Shown piece after piece: positions 50,101-60,367 of a stretch of 64,000 bases of DNA; positions within the stretch are counted from its first letter, which is position 1; every line of letters starts with the position of its first letter. Below the pieces are notes generated by a model. The model did no database searches. It was not told where the DNA came from and saw only the letters and a program-made list of their open reading frames with translations. The stretch covers positions 172,156,478 through 172,220,477 of the forward strand of contig OV884058.1 in the NCBI GenBank assembly GCA_930367215.1, in the 5' to 3' direction. Source of the DNA: Pollenia angustigena (Eukaryota; Arthropoda; Insecta; Diptera; Polleniidae). The translations under genes were made by a program, and so were the position numbers.

Positions 50101-50726
50101 CAGTGCCCATGTTCTGAAACTCTCGCATCAAGAAACTTTTCGATTGAAATGTAAGAAATGAAAAAAAAAAAAAATGCCATAAATTGAAACAAACAACTGT
50201 TTTTCTCACATAACTGCGTCTGTAAAATTTTTTGCGAGATCTAACTGTCACTTAAGGCAACTACTCGCCAATTTAAAGGAAAAGTGTGTCTGTAAAATTT
50301 TTGTTAGAAATGCTTGGAAATGTCAAATAAACTCACGGATAAAAATGGGGTGAGAAAAAATTTCAACACAAAATATATATTAAAAATGCAAAATGCAATT
50401 AATTACAACACGGAAGATATTTTTGAAAAATATGCGAATGTTTTCAAAGCTATTTTGTAAATAACAAAAATTAAAGCCGCAGCTTACATTATTTGGTATA
50501 ACCGACGGTGGTATTTTCGTCACCGTCATGGAAAATTTGGTAATGTCACATCGGCTTCGAGTGCAATGTTATGATATTTATAACGAAACGACGTAATCTC
50601 TTTTGACAGTTTTCGACATGAGTTCCAGACACATTTTTTCTCACTTTTCGAGAAACGTTGGAATATTTTTGTTCACATCTTTTCGATGCGAGAAATTCTT
50701 ACTAAAATTACAGAACATGGGTACAG
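50101..50726. mobile_element. CAGTACCCATGTTCTG-family element, copy 3 (both ends present)
   Basis: CAGTGCCCATGTTCTG at the left and CAGAACATGGGTACAG at the right are the inverted termini. The interior matches 28955-29633 (for example TTGAAACAAACAACTGTTTT and TCGTTATAAATATCATAACA) in opposite relative orientation to copy 1. It sits inside a DINE-like core: GACAGACAAC before it and AGCTAGACTGAC after it join to the phrase found whole at about 54913-54940. 626 bp; no transposase. Confidence 0.85.
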
Positions 50727-50916
50727 CTAGACTGACATCGTTAGATCGACTCAGAAATTAATGCTGAGTCTCATATTAATCGATATCTAAGAGTCCATCT
50801 GATGGAAACGTTTTTTTTTTAAGAAACAGTAACTTTGGTTAAGAAAAAATATGTATCACTAATGCATTGTAAATTAATCTAATGAAGATATTGTCAATAT
50901 TTCTTATGAAGATATT

Positions 50917-51410
50917 AAGGGCAATCACGATGGGTATTGCAAAGTGTGCAAATGCATGCAAAAATACACACATTTGCACAACACAACAACATAATGTACG
51001 TATTTGCAATTTACTCTATTTTGCTTCGTTGGCACTAAAAAAAAACATGAGCAAAATTAGTAGCGCATATTTACTCAGTTGCAAACAAATGTAAACAATC
51101 ACATTTGACATATTAAGCGCCATTTTCTAAGGAAACTTATAAACATTTTCGTGGGTTTTAGTATAAAAAAGAGAATTAAATTTAAATAATTCAAAAAGAA
51201 AAAAAATTATTTTAATTTGCTTGTGTATAATTGTAAACAAATGAAAATTTTGAACGGTGCTGCCAGACATTTTTTGTGTTGCCAGAATTAATTTTTAGAA
51301 AAATAGCACATTTGTACAAAAAATAAAAGTGGTATGCTAACGATCAATCATAATATGCACTGTAAATTTACAAATTGCAAATTTGCACAATGACCACCGT
51401 GGTTACCCTT
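50917..51410. mobile_element. 494-bp TIR element (AAGGGCAATCACG ends)
   Basis: AAGGGCAATCACGATGGGTATTG at the left mirrors CAATGACCACCGTGGTTACCCTT at the right with several mismatches; TTTGCA motifs line both subtermini. ATT flanks both sides (50914-50916 and 51411-51413), a possible 3-bp duplication. Confidence 0.6.
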
Positions 51411-51413
51411 ATT

Positions 51414-52773
51414 GTAAACTCAATTCTTAAGAGAAGAATACAATTTTCTTTAACCTTTAAGTCGTTTAATGTAAAACAAATATTTGTGAGTAATGACAAT
51501 GTTGCTGCAAATTAGCGATATATAAGATCAACCTCATTTTATTGTTGATCAAAAGCTCACAAAATTTTGATTTGCTTGCACTTTTTCATTAATTTAGTAC
51601 ATCAGTTTTTTGTTAGAAATTGTTTAAAAATTAAAAAAAAACAATTAAAGTAAATAAATACAATTTTACTGATTGCAAAATTTCCCTTTGCTCTGCTCTC
51701 TTTGTTCTTTTATTTAAATATATTTATAAACAATTTGCTTAAATATCTACATATGGCTAAATATTTCTCAGTAATGGCTACAAAATAGAACACATATGCA
51801 CTTAAAGTATGTACCAAAAATGAACATTATGCTTAAAATAGTATATTCATAAGGTAAGCGAAGGAAATTTAGTTAGTTATTTTGGCATTTTGTACATAAA
51901 ATTATAAAAATTGGAAAAAATTTTTCCGTTATCTATACACATTTTACACCGGATTATTCCTTTTTTATATAATGTATTTATTTTTCTTTTTGAAAGCTTA
52001 AATAAGCTACCAAAGAACGACAGAAAACTTTACAGTAACACAGAGAAAACACAATTCTACAAATATGGATATATGAAGAACTTGTACAAACTTAAATAAC
52101 AACACTTAATAAGCTATAGTAGGTCAAGCCGTCGGACTATACGCCTTAGTGTTATCTTACAAATTTTTATAGAGTGTACCATTTTTGGGGTCAATGGTCA
52201 ATCATGGACCCGCCAAACCCAAATTGTGTAATGAGTTTAAGATTCATATATGTGTACTTTGTTCCGAATATTATCTATCCACTACATCTATATGAAATTT
52301 TTTTCGTATTGAAGTGAGTTTAGAGAGGTGGTTTATATGGGACCTATTGTCAATTCTGGTCCTGCTAGCACAAATAAATTGACATGACATAGTAAGTAGC
52401 TCTTATAAAATGTATCTTACCAAATTTTATATTAATAACAACATTTATAAGTATTTGAAGATATCGGTAGTGGTATTTGTATTAGTGCTATGGTCAAAAA
52501 TGAACCAATTTTAACAAAATTTGGTAAGGGGATTTAGGTTGCAATAAAATACTAATGAGCTAAATTTATTATTTATACCAACATAGGATTATTAATGGGC
52601 ATAATGATTCTATTCCGGAAAGAATAATGATTCTCATCATTTTCAATATCATCCTTATGACGTTTAGAACAATTCAATCTCATCAAATTATATTTAAAAT
52701 TGCGACCTCTACTTTGTGCACAAAAAGTTAGGTCGATTAAAAAAGTGATTTTAAGTACTAAACGGTATGTCTA
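51414..52773. other. AT-rich stretch ending in DINE-like repeat
   Basis: From about 52180 the phrases TGGACCCGCCAAACCC, GTTCCGAATATTATC and GCGACCTCTACTTTGTGCAC identify DINE-like repeat sequence that was later split by the element at 52774. 51414-52180 shows nothing. Confidence 0.45.
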
Positions 52774-53201
52774 CCCAGCGGGAAAACTCAGAAGACCTTC
52801 TCACTTCAGGCCTTTTTAAAGTTCTGCTAAACATTTTTTTGGTTCAATTGCTATTCTTATCTAACAGCTAAAGAATGCCTTATAGAAAGCCTCGGCTTTT
52901 TGGTATAAAAGATAAGATACACCTTTACGCTCGCTTCTATAAGAAGGGAGTAGAGAAGGAGTTAAATTTTTTTGTATTGTTTTTTTTTGCACAAGCAAAA
53001 GCAAAATAATAATTTTTTTTTTAACCCTATACCATTCTTATGTACCTGCTAAAGAAGCGAGAGCGGAAGGCTTACTCCGCAATGACAACGTGTGTAAAAA
53101 AGATATGAGTATGGAATGGAGCGAGCATGCCTTGTTTATCCAAAAGAAGGAGTACAGAGGCCTTCTAGAATGCATCCTGACTTCTTCATTTTCCCGCTGG
53201 G
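52774..53201. mobile_element. 428-bp TIR element with TA duplication (CCCAGCGGG ends)
   Basis: CCCAGCGGGAAAA (left) and TTTTCCCGCTGGG (right) are perfect 13-bp inverted repeats flanked by TA on each side (52772-52773, 53202-53203). Length and CCCAG start match 3176-3605. Two overlapping 68- and 74-codon frames on opposite strands in its right half are not supported. Confidence 0.8.
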
Positions 53202-53203
53202 TA

Positions 53204-54019
53204 GATTTTAGAACAGGGATTTCCATTTCTTTGCACAATTGGGCACACCAATACTTAGACATATTTTTATGCTCTTCAATTCAGTCGTCGATGTGACTTC
53301 GACACGTGTACATGTCTAGCGGATGCTATATTATTTTGTTTCAGCTAACACTCAACAAATATTGTGCGGTCAAAAATGCTTTTGGTAACATCCAATGCCT
53401 TGCGTGCAATTTTTATTTAGAGTTTAAATTTTAAGACTTAAATGTAGAATAATATAACATTTCATAAGTTTACATGCAAAGCAAAGAACTTTGTAAAATG
53501 GTAATTATTTGAGATTTAAAATCAATTTTTAATATTTCAGATAAAAATGCGTTAACCGATATATTATTAAGAAAAAAATATTGTATTCTATTTATTTGTA
53601 ATTTTCAAATAATATCTACATTGTCTTGCATTTAAGCTTACGATATGTGTTTTGTTTGTGAAAAAAATTCTTTGATGCCTGTAAAAGGGTCCCTTTTTCT
53701 TTCGTTTAAAAGACGTACCTAAATGCAGAAATTATTAAGAAAAAAATAGCCACAAGAATTTGTTGGTATTTTGTGCTTGTAAAAATATTTTTGTTTCTGT
53801 ACCAATCGCGTCGGTGGGTTTTTTTTCTTTGAAAACTCTTTTCTTAATTAAGTAAAAATATTTAAAAAACAAGTTAAAAAAGTTTTGTTTTGCTACAATT
53901 TATGTGTAATCCTATACAGATAAAAGCAAATGTGACAGCAGGTTCTAATTTTTTCCCAAATTAAAACTGGTGATTTTTCCAATTTTCCAAAAACTTCACT
54001 TGTTTATAGAAATCTCGAA
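53204..54019. other. AT-rich stretch, nothing recognised
   Basis: Runs of T and A with no frame or paired repeats. The last ~80 bp may be the decayed upstream part of the hAT transposase relic that follows. Confidence 0.4.
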
Positions 54020-54488
54020 ATCGACAAAAGATATGAATATTCCGAAATATTTGAAACACTTTTCAATAATTTTCAAGACAGGTTTCAAGATTTTGTAATT
54101 TTACAACCGCTATTAGATCTTTTCAAAAACCCTTTTCGTTGCGATGTAAGCAACTTCGAATTTGATATTCAATCAGAACTAATCATACTACGAAGCGAAG
54201 TTAATGCTCTAGACGAAAATAATATTGTAGAGTTCTGGAAAGATTTGGATGGCGAGTTCTATCCTGAACTGAAAAAAATTTATTTAATTGCCTCTGTTTA
54301 TTCGGCCCTACTTACCTATGCGAACAAATTTTTTCGGATTTAAAATTTATTTGTTCCAAGCAACGTAAATTAAATTAAGTTCTTGGGACTCATGACAGGA
54401 CACTACGTAAAAAGTTATCTTATAATGCTAAGATTCATATAGATGTAAATATTTCATATTTAGTTGAATATAAACATCTACTAACATG
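54020..54488 (+). pseudogene. hAT transposase C-terminal relic (dimerisation domain)
   Basis: Translation gives YSEIFETLFNNFQDRFQDF, LQPLLDLFKNPFRCDVS and NIVEFWKDLDGEFYPELKKI, then after a frameshift near 54300 FGPTYLCEQIFSDLKFICSK, a stop at about 54375, and LGTHDRTLRKKLSYNAKIHI. FGSTYxCEQ-FS-LK-SKxR and R(T)HDxxLRxxL are the hAT dimerisation motifs, closest to the GTF2IRD2/ZBED5-like clade. At least one frameshift and one internal stop make it inactive. No termini were found nearby. Confidence 0.85.
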
Positions 54489-55814
54489 ATAATATTTTGT
54501 CTTTAAGTGATTTACGGGCGACGGGGCTAATATGTATGTGTTAATTCTGGACCTACCAATGCACAATTTTGCCGTGACCTAGTAGCTGCTATAAAAGTTA
54601 TTGCAGCCAAATACATATATTAATATTAACATTTATAAGGAAGTTATGGCATTGATAACTTTTTTCGAGAGTGTTGTTTGTGTGGGAGCTACTTAAACCG
54701 GCTCTTATAAAACTTGGTAAGGAGATTTTGAAATAAAATTATTTTTAGGCCGAATTTAATCTTAATACATAATAAGATGATTAATTAACATTATTCTGGG
54801 AAACAGTTTGTATGAGGACCATGTTTAGTTAAAGATAAATTTTTCCCTTTCTTCAATAGGCCTCGTCCTTACGACAATTAAACGTTTAATTACTACCTTA
54901 ACTTTGCTCACAAAGTTTATATGGACAGTCAACTAGCTAGACGGACACATATTGTTTGATTGTGATAGAATCAATATTTTTATGTGTTACACATCTATAG
55001 CTATATATACCCACATTTACGTTTAGGTATAAACCATTTGGTTACCAAAATTTAATCTATTTGTTTTCTGTTCCGCACTTAATAGATTTAAAATAAATTC
55101 AACAATTCTTCATGGTCGCACAAGGGAAAACCTGGAATTGCATATTTACGATTTCGCAGCTTATAAGACTAATTGCAACTGATACCGAATACAAGTTTTG
55201 ACTGGAATAGGAGTGATTTATGCCGAATATAACCGAAACGTTTACTTATCTTTCATTCATGAGTGGGTTAAACGTTTTTAAATTTTGTTGCTTATCTTCA
55301 TTCATGAATTTGAAAAATAAAATTGCCGAAAAGTTTCAACAATATGAATATTCAATGTTGTTCACGCTTATTAACTTACGTATGAAAATGATTTAATAAA
55401 ATCGAAGAAACAAAATTATCTCATACATGAATGGACAAAAGCAAAACGCATTTTAATTTTTACAACAAATTTTTAGTTTTCTCATTCACGAAATATTAGA
55501 ACTCTTACATTATATCAATATGAATGTCTTTGATGGAAATTTCGGCGTTGAAAGAACATCATTTTAAGTGTGGGTTATATCTGAGCTATGGGCTCCAATG
55601 GACGTATTACCCTAAAATTTTGTTGAACGATTTACGTCTGCATTTTACCCATTTGGACCGTGTTAAGTATCTAAATTTTTATACATAAAACAAAGTCGGG
55701 TTGGTTACACCATTAATAACACAAGATAGGCTGGACCGATTTTGATGATAGACGATTTCTTGGGCTTGTCATCGCGTCGAATAGTAGAACAGATATTCAA
55801 AATTTGGAAATTTT

Positions 55815-55848
<34 letters not shown>

Positions 55849-56117
55849 AACAAAATAAAAAATTAATATGTATTTATATTGCGGGAAATTTCTTAAAAAG
55901 TTTGAAGTTCGCAGACGTTTTCTGAGTTTGAAATTAGCCCAAAAATGGTTAAGACTTTAAATTGATTTCAGTAGCAATTGCCTTTATTGTGATTTTTGAC
56001 TGGTTGGGTGTGTCATCGCTCCGAATAGGAGAATAGAAAATTAAAAATAGATATTGCAACATTTCGCAGTAAAAACAAAAAACTTACTAAACATTTAAAA
56101 GAAATTCGTGTTAGTTA
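54489..56117. other. Repeat debris, a DINE-like core and a poly(A) run
   Basis: DINE-like phrases at about 54890-54950 (TTTGCTCACAAAGTTTATAT, GGACAGTCAACTAGCTAGAC). A 31-nt A run lies at 55817-55847. The sequence before it (TCATCGCGTCGAATAGTAGA) resembles 56007-56033 (TCATCGCTCCGAATAGGAGA), an imperfect duplication about 240 bp apart. No gene. Confidence 0.45.
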
Positions 56118-56372
56118 GTCTGTGTTCATACGGCTCTTGTCTTTTTGACATGATTGCTACTTTATAGGCGAGAGGGACGAGGGGAAAGGAAACGAGTACA
56201 CAGATGCATGTACTGTCTTTACGTTTTGCTTTTTCATTCGTTGTTTAATTTTGTTATTGTTTTCAATATCAAAAGTCGTCAACATGACATTAATCATTTG
56301 AACGCCAATTCATGTTCAAAGAAGAAAAAGGAAGAATCTTGTCAATAAAACATGAGCCGTATGAACTTAGAC
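56118..56372. mobile_element. 255-bp TIR element with TTA duplication (GTTCATACGGCTC ends)
   Basis: GTCTGTGTTCATACGGCTC and GAGCCGTATGAACTTAGAC are inverted ends with two mismatches; TTA flanks each side (56115-56117, 56373-56375). The GTC(T/C) start and TTA duplication match the MITEs at 25917 and 28207. A 64-codon frame inside has no recognised domain. Confidence 0.8.
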
Positions 56373-56375
56373 TTA

Positions 56376-57062
56376 CACTACTTATAACTCGAGAACGGCT
56401 GTACCCATTTTCAAAACCTTCGATTTGTCGGCTTAATTCAATTTATGTACGAACCTAAAATCGATTTTAAGAACAAATTTAGTGCTGCAGTTTATATTAT
56501 AAAAGCTAGTTTCTTTCACTGCAACTCCTTTTAAATGTCAAAATCGACTACACATCAGTAAATTTCTAATAGTTGTCATTTGGCTAAAGGCCAACAATTT
56601 TAAATCACTTCCTGATTTATAATTTAAATATCAAATAATTGTGTAAATACTCTTACTTATGCACTTTTTAAATTTTACTTTTGCCATAACGTTTTTCTTA
56701 AAACCTTAAATGCTCTGTGTGGTTTTTTGCTATCATTTTAATTTTATAAATACCGATGACGTTAAACGAACCAGGAACGTTTAAATTATCACTTTCATTG
56801 CGTTAATTATCACAATTGAAGGCAGTAACAAATTTAAAACTTTAAACGTGACATAACAGCGTTTTTTTTTAATATTTTTAATTTTGCATAAATTTTTTAA
56901 TATGTATAAATAAAATAAACAAAGTTACTAGATACTGAAATATATGCTTCAATAACACTGTGTTAGAAATAGACACTTTTTTAGACAAGCTCGGCACTTG
57001 TCGTTTTAACTTAATTCGTTTTTTTAGGTTAGCTCTGGTTTTCGAGATATACCGTTATCTCG
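56376..57062. other. AT-rich stretch, nothing recognised
   Basis: No frame, paired repeat or RNA gene seen. Confidence 0.4.
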
Positions 57063-57787
57063 AAAATGGAGGAGGTTGCACACCATTTGTACGCGTAACT
57101 CGAAAACTCTTTAGCTTATTGAAAAAAGCAAAAAAACCGAAATCCCGCAAGAAAGGTAAAACTTTTTTCTAATAAAAAAAAAAAAATATTTTTTTTATCA
57201 AAATGTCGAAATTTTTGTTTTTTAAAAATTCATAGAAAATTGGAAAATGCAGCTAGGTTTCTAATTATAATTAATTCCAATAATAATCAGACGTATAAAA
57301 AACGAAATTGCAAATAAAACAAGCCGTAAATGATTTAAATCTGTTATCAACTTTTGATTTTATTCACAAAAATTTTAATTAATTTAAGAATTTCATAAAA
57401 CGCAATATTTGTATGGGAGCCCCCCTAAGAAGTGGAGATAAGGGGCAAGTATGTCTCGAGAAAATGTTAAAGACAAACAAATAATTGCGGTCGGTCATAC
57501 ATTTTATTTCCCTAGGGGAAACTATTGGGCATTTATGGGAATTTTTCTGCAATATATTTCTAGTCTGCATTGAACATTTTGTATGGGAGCCCCTTAAGGA
57601 ATGGAGATAGCGGTGGGTATGTTAATAATTGTTGATGATCATACATTTGACCCATCTAGGGGCTCCTTTAGTTTTACCTTTCTTCAAGAAAATTTGATTG
57701 CAGATTTTCGGTTTGTTTAGTAATTTTAATAAACTTAACCGTTTTTGAGTTACGCGAATATATGTTGTGCAACCTCCTCCATTTTTG
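57063..57787. mobile_element. About 725-bp TIR element (AAAATGGAGGAGGTTGCACA ends)
   Basis: AAAATGGAGGAGGTTGCACA with a following CGCGTAACTCGAAAAC is matched inverted by GTTTTTGAGTTACGCG...TGTGCAACCTCCTCCATTTT; about 45 bp of end similarity. A direct repeat lies inside: TTGTATGGGAGCCCC at 57407 and TTGTATGGGAGCCCC at 57579. The subterminal phrase GAGTTACGCGAATATA also occurs, as GAGTTAAGCGAATATA, beside the element at 39717. Confidence 0.75.
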
Positions 57788-58137
57788 AAACTTTGGATTT
57801 AGCGTACCCGAATTATGTTAAAACGCCATGTGCCCGGCTTGTCTATTTTCTCAACTAGCACAGTGTAATTACCAGCACTTTTTCTGCGACGTTTTGAGTT
57901 AAAATAACATTTATGTAAATTTGTATTTAAAATTTTAAAGTTCAATGTTTTTTGCTAAACGAGACTGAATGGAGCCGCTGTTAACAATAGAAATATGTAA
58001 ACAATTTATGAAGTATAAGCGATTTTGTTGTTAACAGTACGAGGGTTGTTTAAAATATGCTTAAGGAGTATTTACAGCATTATTTGAATTTCTTTATTCC
58101 ACATTGTGTTCATGATACAAATTAAATTAGAAAACTA

Positions 58138-58290
58138 TTACTGCCTATTTTACGATGTCACTCGAACTTTTACGTTCACATAAATAACATATAAAACAAA
58201 AAAAAAAAAAAAATTAAAAAATTTGTTTTTGGCTTATATGTTATTTGTGCGAACGTAAACGTTCGAGTGACATCGTAAAATAGGCAGTAA
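58138..58290. mobile_element. 153-bp hairpin MITE (CTGCCTATTTTACG ends)
   Basis: TTACTGCCTATTTTACGATG onward (about 55 bp, ending ...AACATATAA) is inverted at the right, ending CATCGTAAAATAGGCAGTAA, with two or three mismatches. The loop is an A run of 15. A TA duplication is possible. Confidence 0.85.
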
Positions 58291-58429
58291 GGTTAATTTT
58301 TTTTTTAATTATTCATAATCTATTACCTTTAAATTTGGTAGGTGTAGAGATAGCGACAAACTCGACAAATCGCCTTAAAATACTTAACAGTTCTGTGAAA
58401 ATACAAGCATCGTTCTAAATTAGGTGAAG

Positions 58430-59393
58430 GTGTGCAAAATCGTCAGTTTCCTGAGAAAAAATAAAAAAATCGTCTTTAACGTTTTGAAAAATCGTCAAAA
58501 AAATCGGACAACTTAAAATTTAGTTTATTTTTAGCAATTTTTGTTCGATCTCTATAAAAAAACAACATTCAAACAAAAACATAATTACTTCATAACCAGC
58601 TAGCATTTTCAATCGTGTAAGAGTCTCAAGAAAAGCGTCTTTCATCGTCGATGACCGCATTTTTAAATCGTAGAAGATTTCTCACACAGGAAAAACTGTA
58701 ACACGAGTAAGATTTTTCCATAGCACTACGAAAGACGCTTCTTCAATCGTTGTGGGAATCGTTTAAGACGTGGGTCGTATGGAATTCATGTAGATATTCT
58801 CATACAACTCGTGAAATGCTTGCCATATAATTGTTGAAAATATGATTTATACAGAGAGCCGTAAAAGGTTCATTCGATGATGGTTTGATAAAAGATAAAC
58901 AAAGTGTAACAATGTTGTTTTTGTACTCTGAAAATAATCAAAGTATTTCTAAGACTTGCATATTACAGCCGTACCTGAACGAAAACAGCACGCTTTGCAA
59001 TTGGAAAAACCGATTTTGACAGCATGTTTAGTAGTGAAGTTTGCCGCTATTCTTAGTTAATAATGGCAATTTACTATTATTTGTGGGTTTTATTAAACAA
59101 AAAAGCTATCTCTACTGTTCGTGACACAACGTTGACGCTCTTGCTTTGGTATGGCATATCAGCGTAAAAGCTAAGCGAAAGAAAACGTTCCGCCTTCCCC
59201 TCCTGGTAAGGAACGGCCGTTAAACATTCCAAGATTAAAAAATGAAATTGTCAGAAAATGTAATGTTTTATTTAGACTTTGGAGACTGAAAAAAATCGTC
59301 ACTTTTTAGAAAAAAATCAGCAAATCGGCACTTTGCTTATTTCGGAGCAAGAAATCTTCAAAATGATGATAAATCGTCAAATCTGACAGGCCT
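58430..59393. mobile_element. Non-autonomous hAT element, copy 2 (inverted)
   Basis: Read on the minus strand from 59393 it follows 29654-30643: GTCAGATTTGACGATT, GTCTCCAAAGTCTAAATAAA, CATACCAAAGCAAGAGCGTC, TTCAACAATTATATGGC and GATTGAAAATGCTAGCTGG. It is more decayed at its termini (GCCAGGCCTGTC in place of CAGGGCTGCC), and the left limit is approximate. Confidence 0.8.
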
Positions 59394-59620
59394 GGCTATC
59401 GCTCATCTCTCAACGAGACGTCTAAGCAGTTTTACTTCCAGATATTTTGGGTCCTAGAGCACATTTACACCTTATGGATTCCATTTGATTTGGAAGAAGT
59501 TGGGTCATTATCACTGCTCTCTTGTTATCTTAATCTTGAACCAAATTTTATTGAAATCTGTTGATAGTTCTTTACATAATATACATATTAAAGCGGCTTT
59601 CGAAAATAGCTTTACATTTA

Positions 59621-59725
59621 GGCCTGTCACAGAAATCAATTCCGATCGAAAGTGCTTTAATTTTATGTGAAGCAATATATGAACTCACTTCCACTTTCGA
59701 TCGGAATTGATTTCTGTGACAGGCC
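59621..59725. mobile_element. 105-bp perfect-arm hairpin MITE
   Basis: GGCCTGTCACAGAAATCAAT plus TCCGATCGAAAGTG (34 bp) is exactly inverted at the right end, with a loop of about 37 bp. Perfect arms in decayed surroundings suggest a young insertion or strong folding constraint. No obvious TSD. Confidence 0.88.
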
Positions 59726-59939
59726 AGATAACTAAACTTCCTTTAACACGTTTGTGTTGTTATAAAATTTGGCTGCTGGTAATATTTATAATAGCTACTT
59801 TGAGATAAAAATGTTTATGCTGGTGGTTCCAGAATTGACCGTAAGTCCCATAAAAACCCCCTCTTTTAAAGCTTTTTAAGAGAAAAATATATGATATAAA
59901 TGAAGATCTATTAATAATATTTAGCACAATGAATAAGTA

Positions 59940-60187
59940 CAGGGTGGCGCAGAATATCTATTTAATTTAGAGGCTTAAAACCCTTTTTTTTGTTCCATTA
60001 TTATTTCCATATTGTGAAATTTTTTTTAATTAGCTTTGAAAAACGATATTGTGTAAGTGATATTTCGGGTAGGATTATTCCTAATAAATTCCCCAAGTAT
60101 TCTTCACAAAATGCTAAAAAAAAATAAACAAAAAATTAAATAAGTTATAAAGAATTCGAAACATATAGCTCAGTCTGCGTCATCCTG
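59940..60187. mobile_element. 248-bp mariner-type MITE with TA duplication, plus a partial second unit
   Basis: CAGGGTGGCGCAGAATATCT and AGCTCAGTCTGCGTCATCCTG are inverted ends with mismatches, flanked by TA (59938-59939, 60188-60189). A second end of the same kind, AGCTCATTCTGTGCCACCCTG, lies at 60347-60367, and the AAATTAAATAAGT(T/A)ATAAAGAATTC phrase occurs before both ends, so 60188-60367 is a partial duplicate. Confidence 0.7.
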
Positions 60188-60367
60188 TATTTCACTCACC
60201 CAAGACAAGTCATTTTAATAATATTAATCGGGCTCAAATATTTTTGTTCGCTATTCGATTGAATAGTTATTCATAATTAATTCTCCAAGTCTGCGCAAAA
60301 TGTTAAAAAAAATAATTAAATAAGTAATAAAGAATTCTATCCAAATAGCTCATTCTGTGCCACCCTG

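Noticed and set aside
55817..55847. 31-nt A run as tail of a retroposon or processed pseudogene
   Set aside because: No flanking duplication and no recognisable source sequence upstream; it lies in a duplicated AT-rich repeat.
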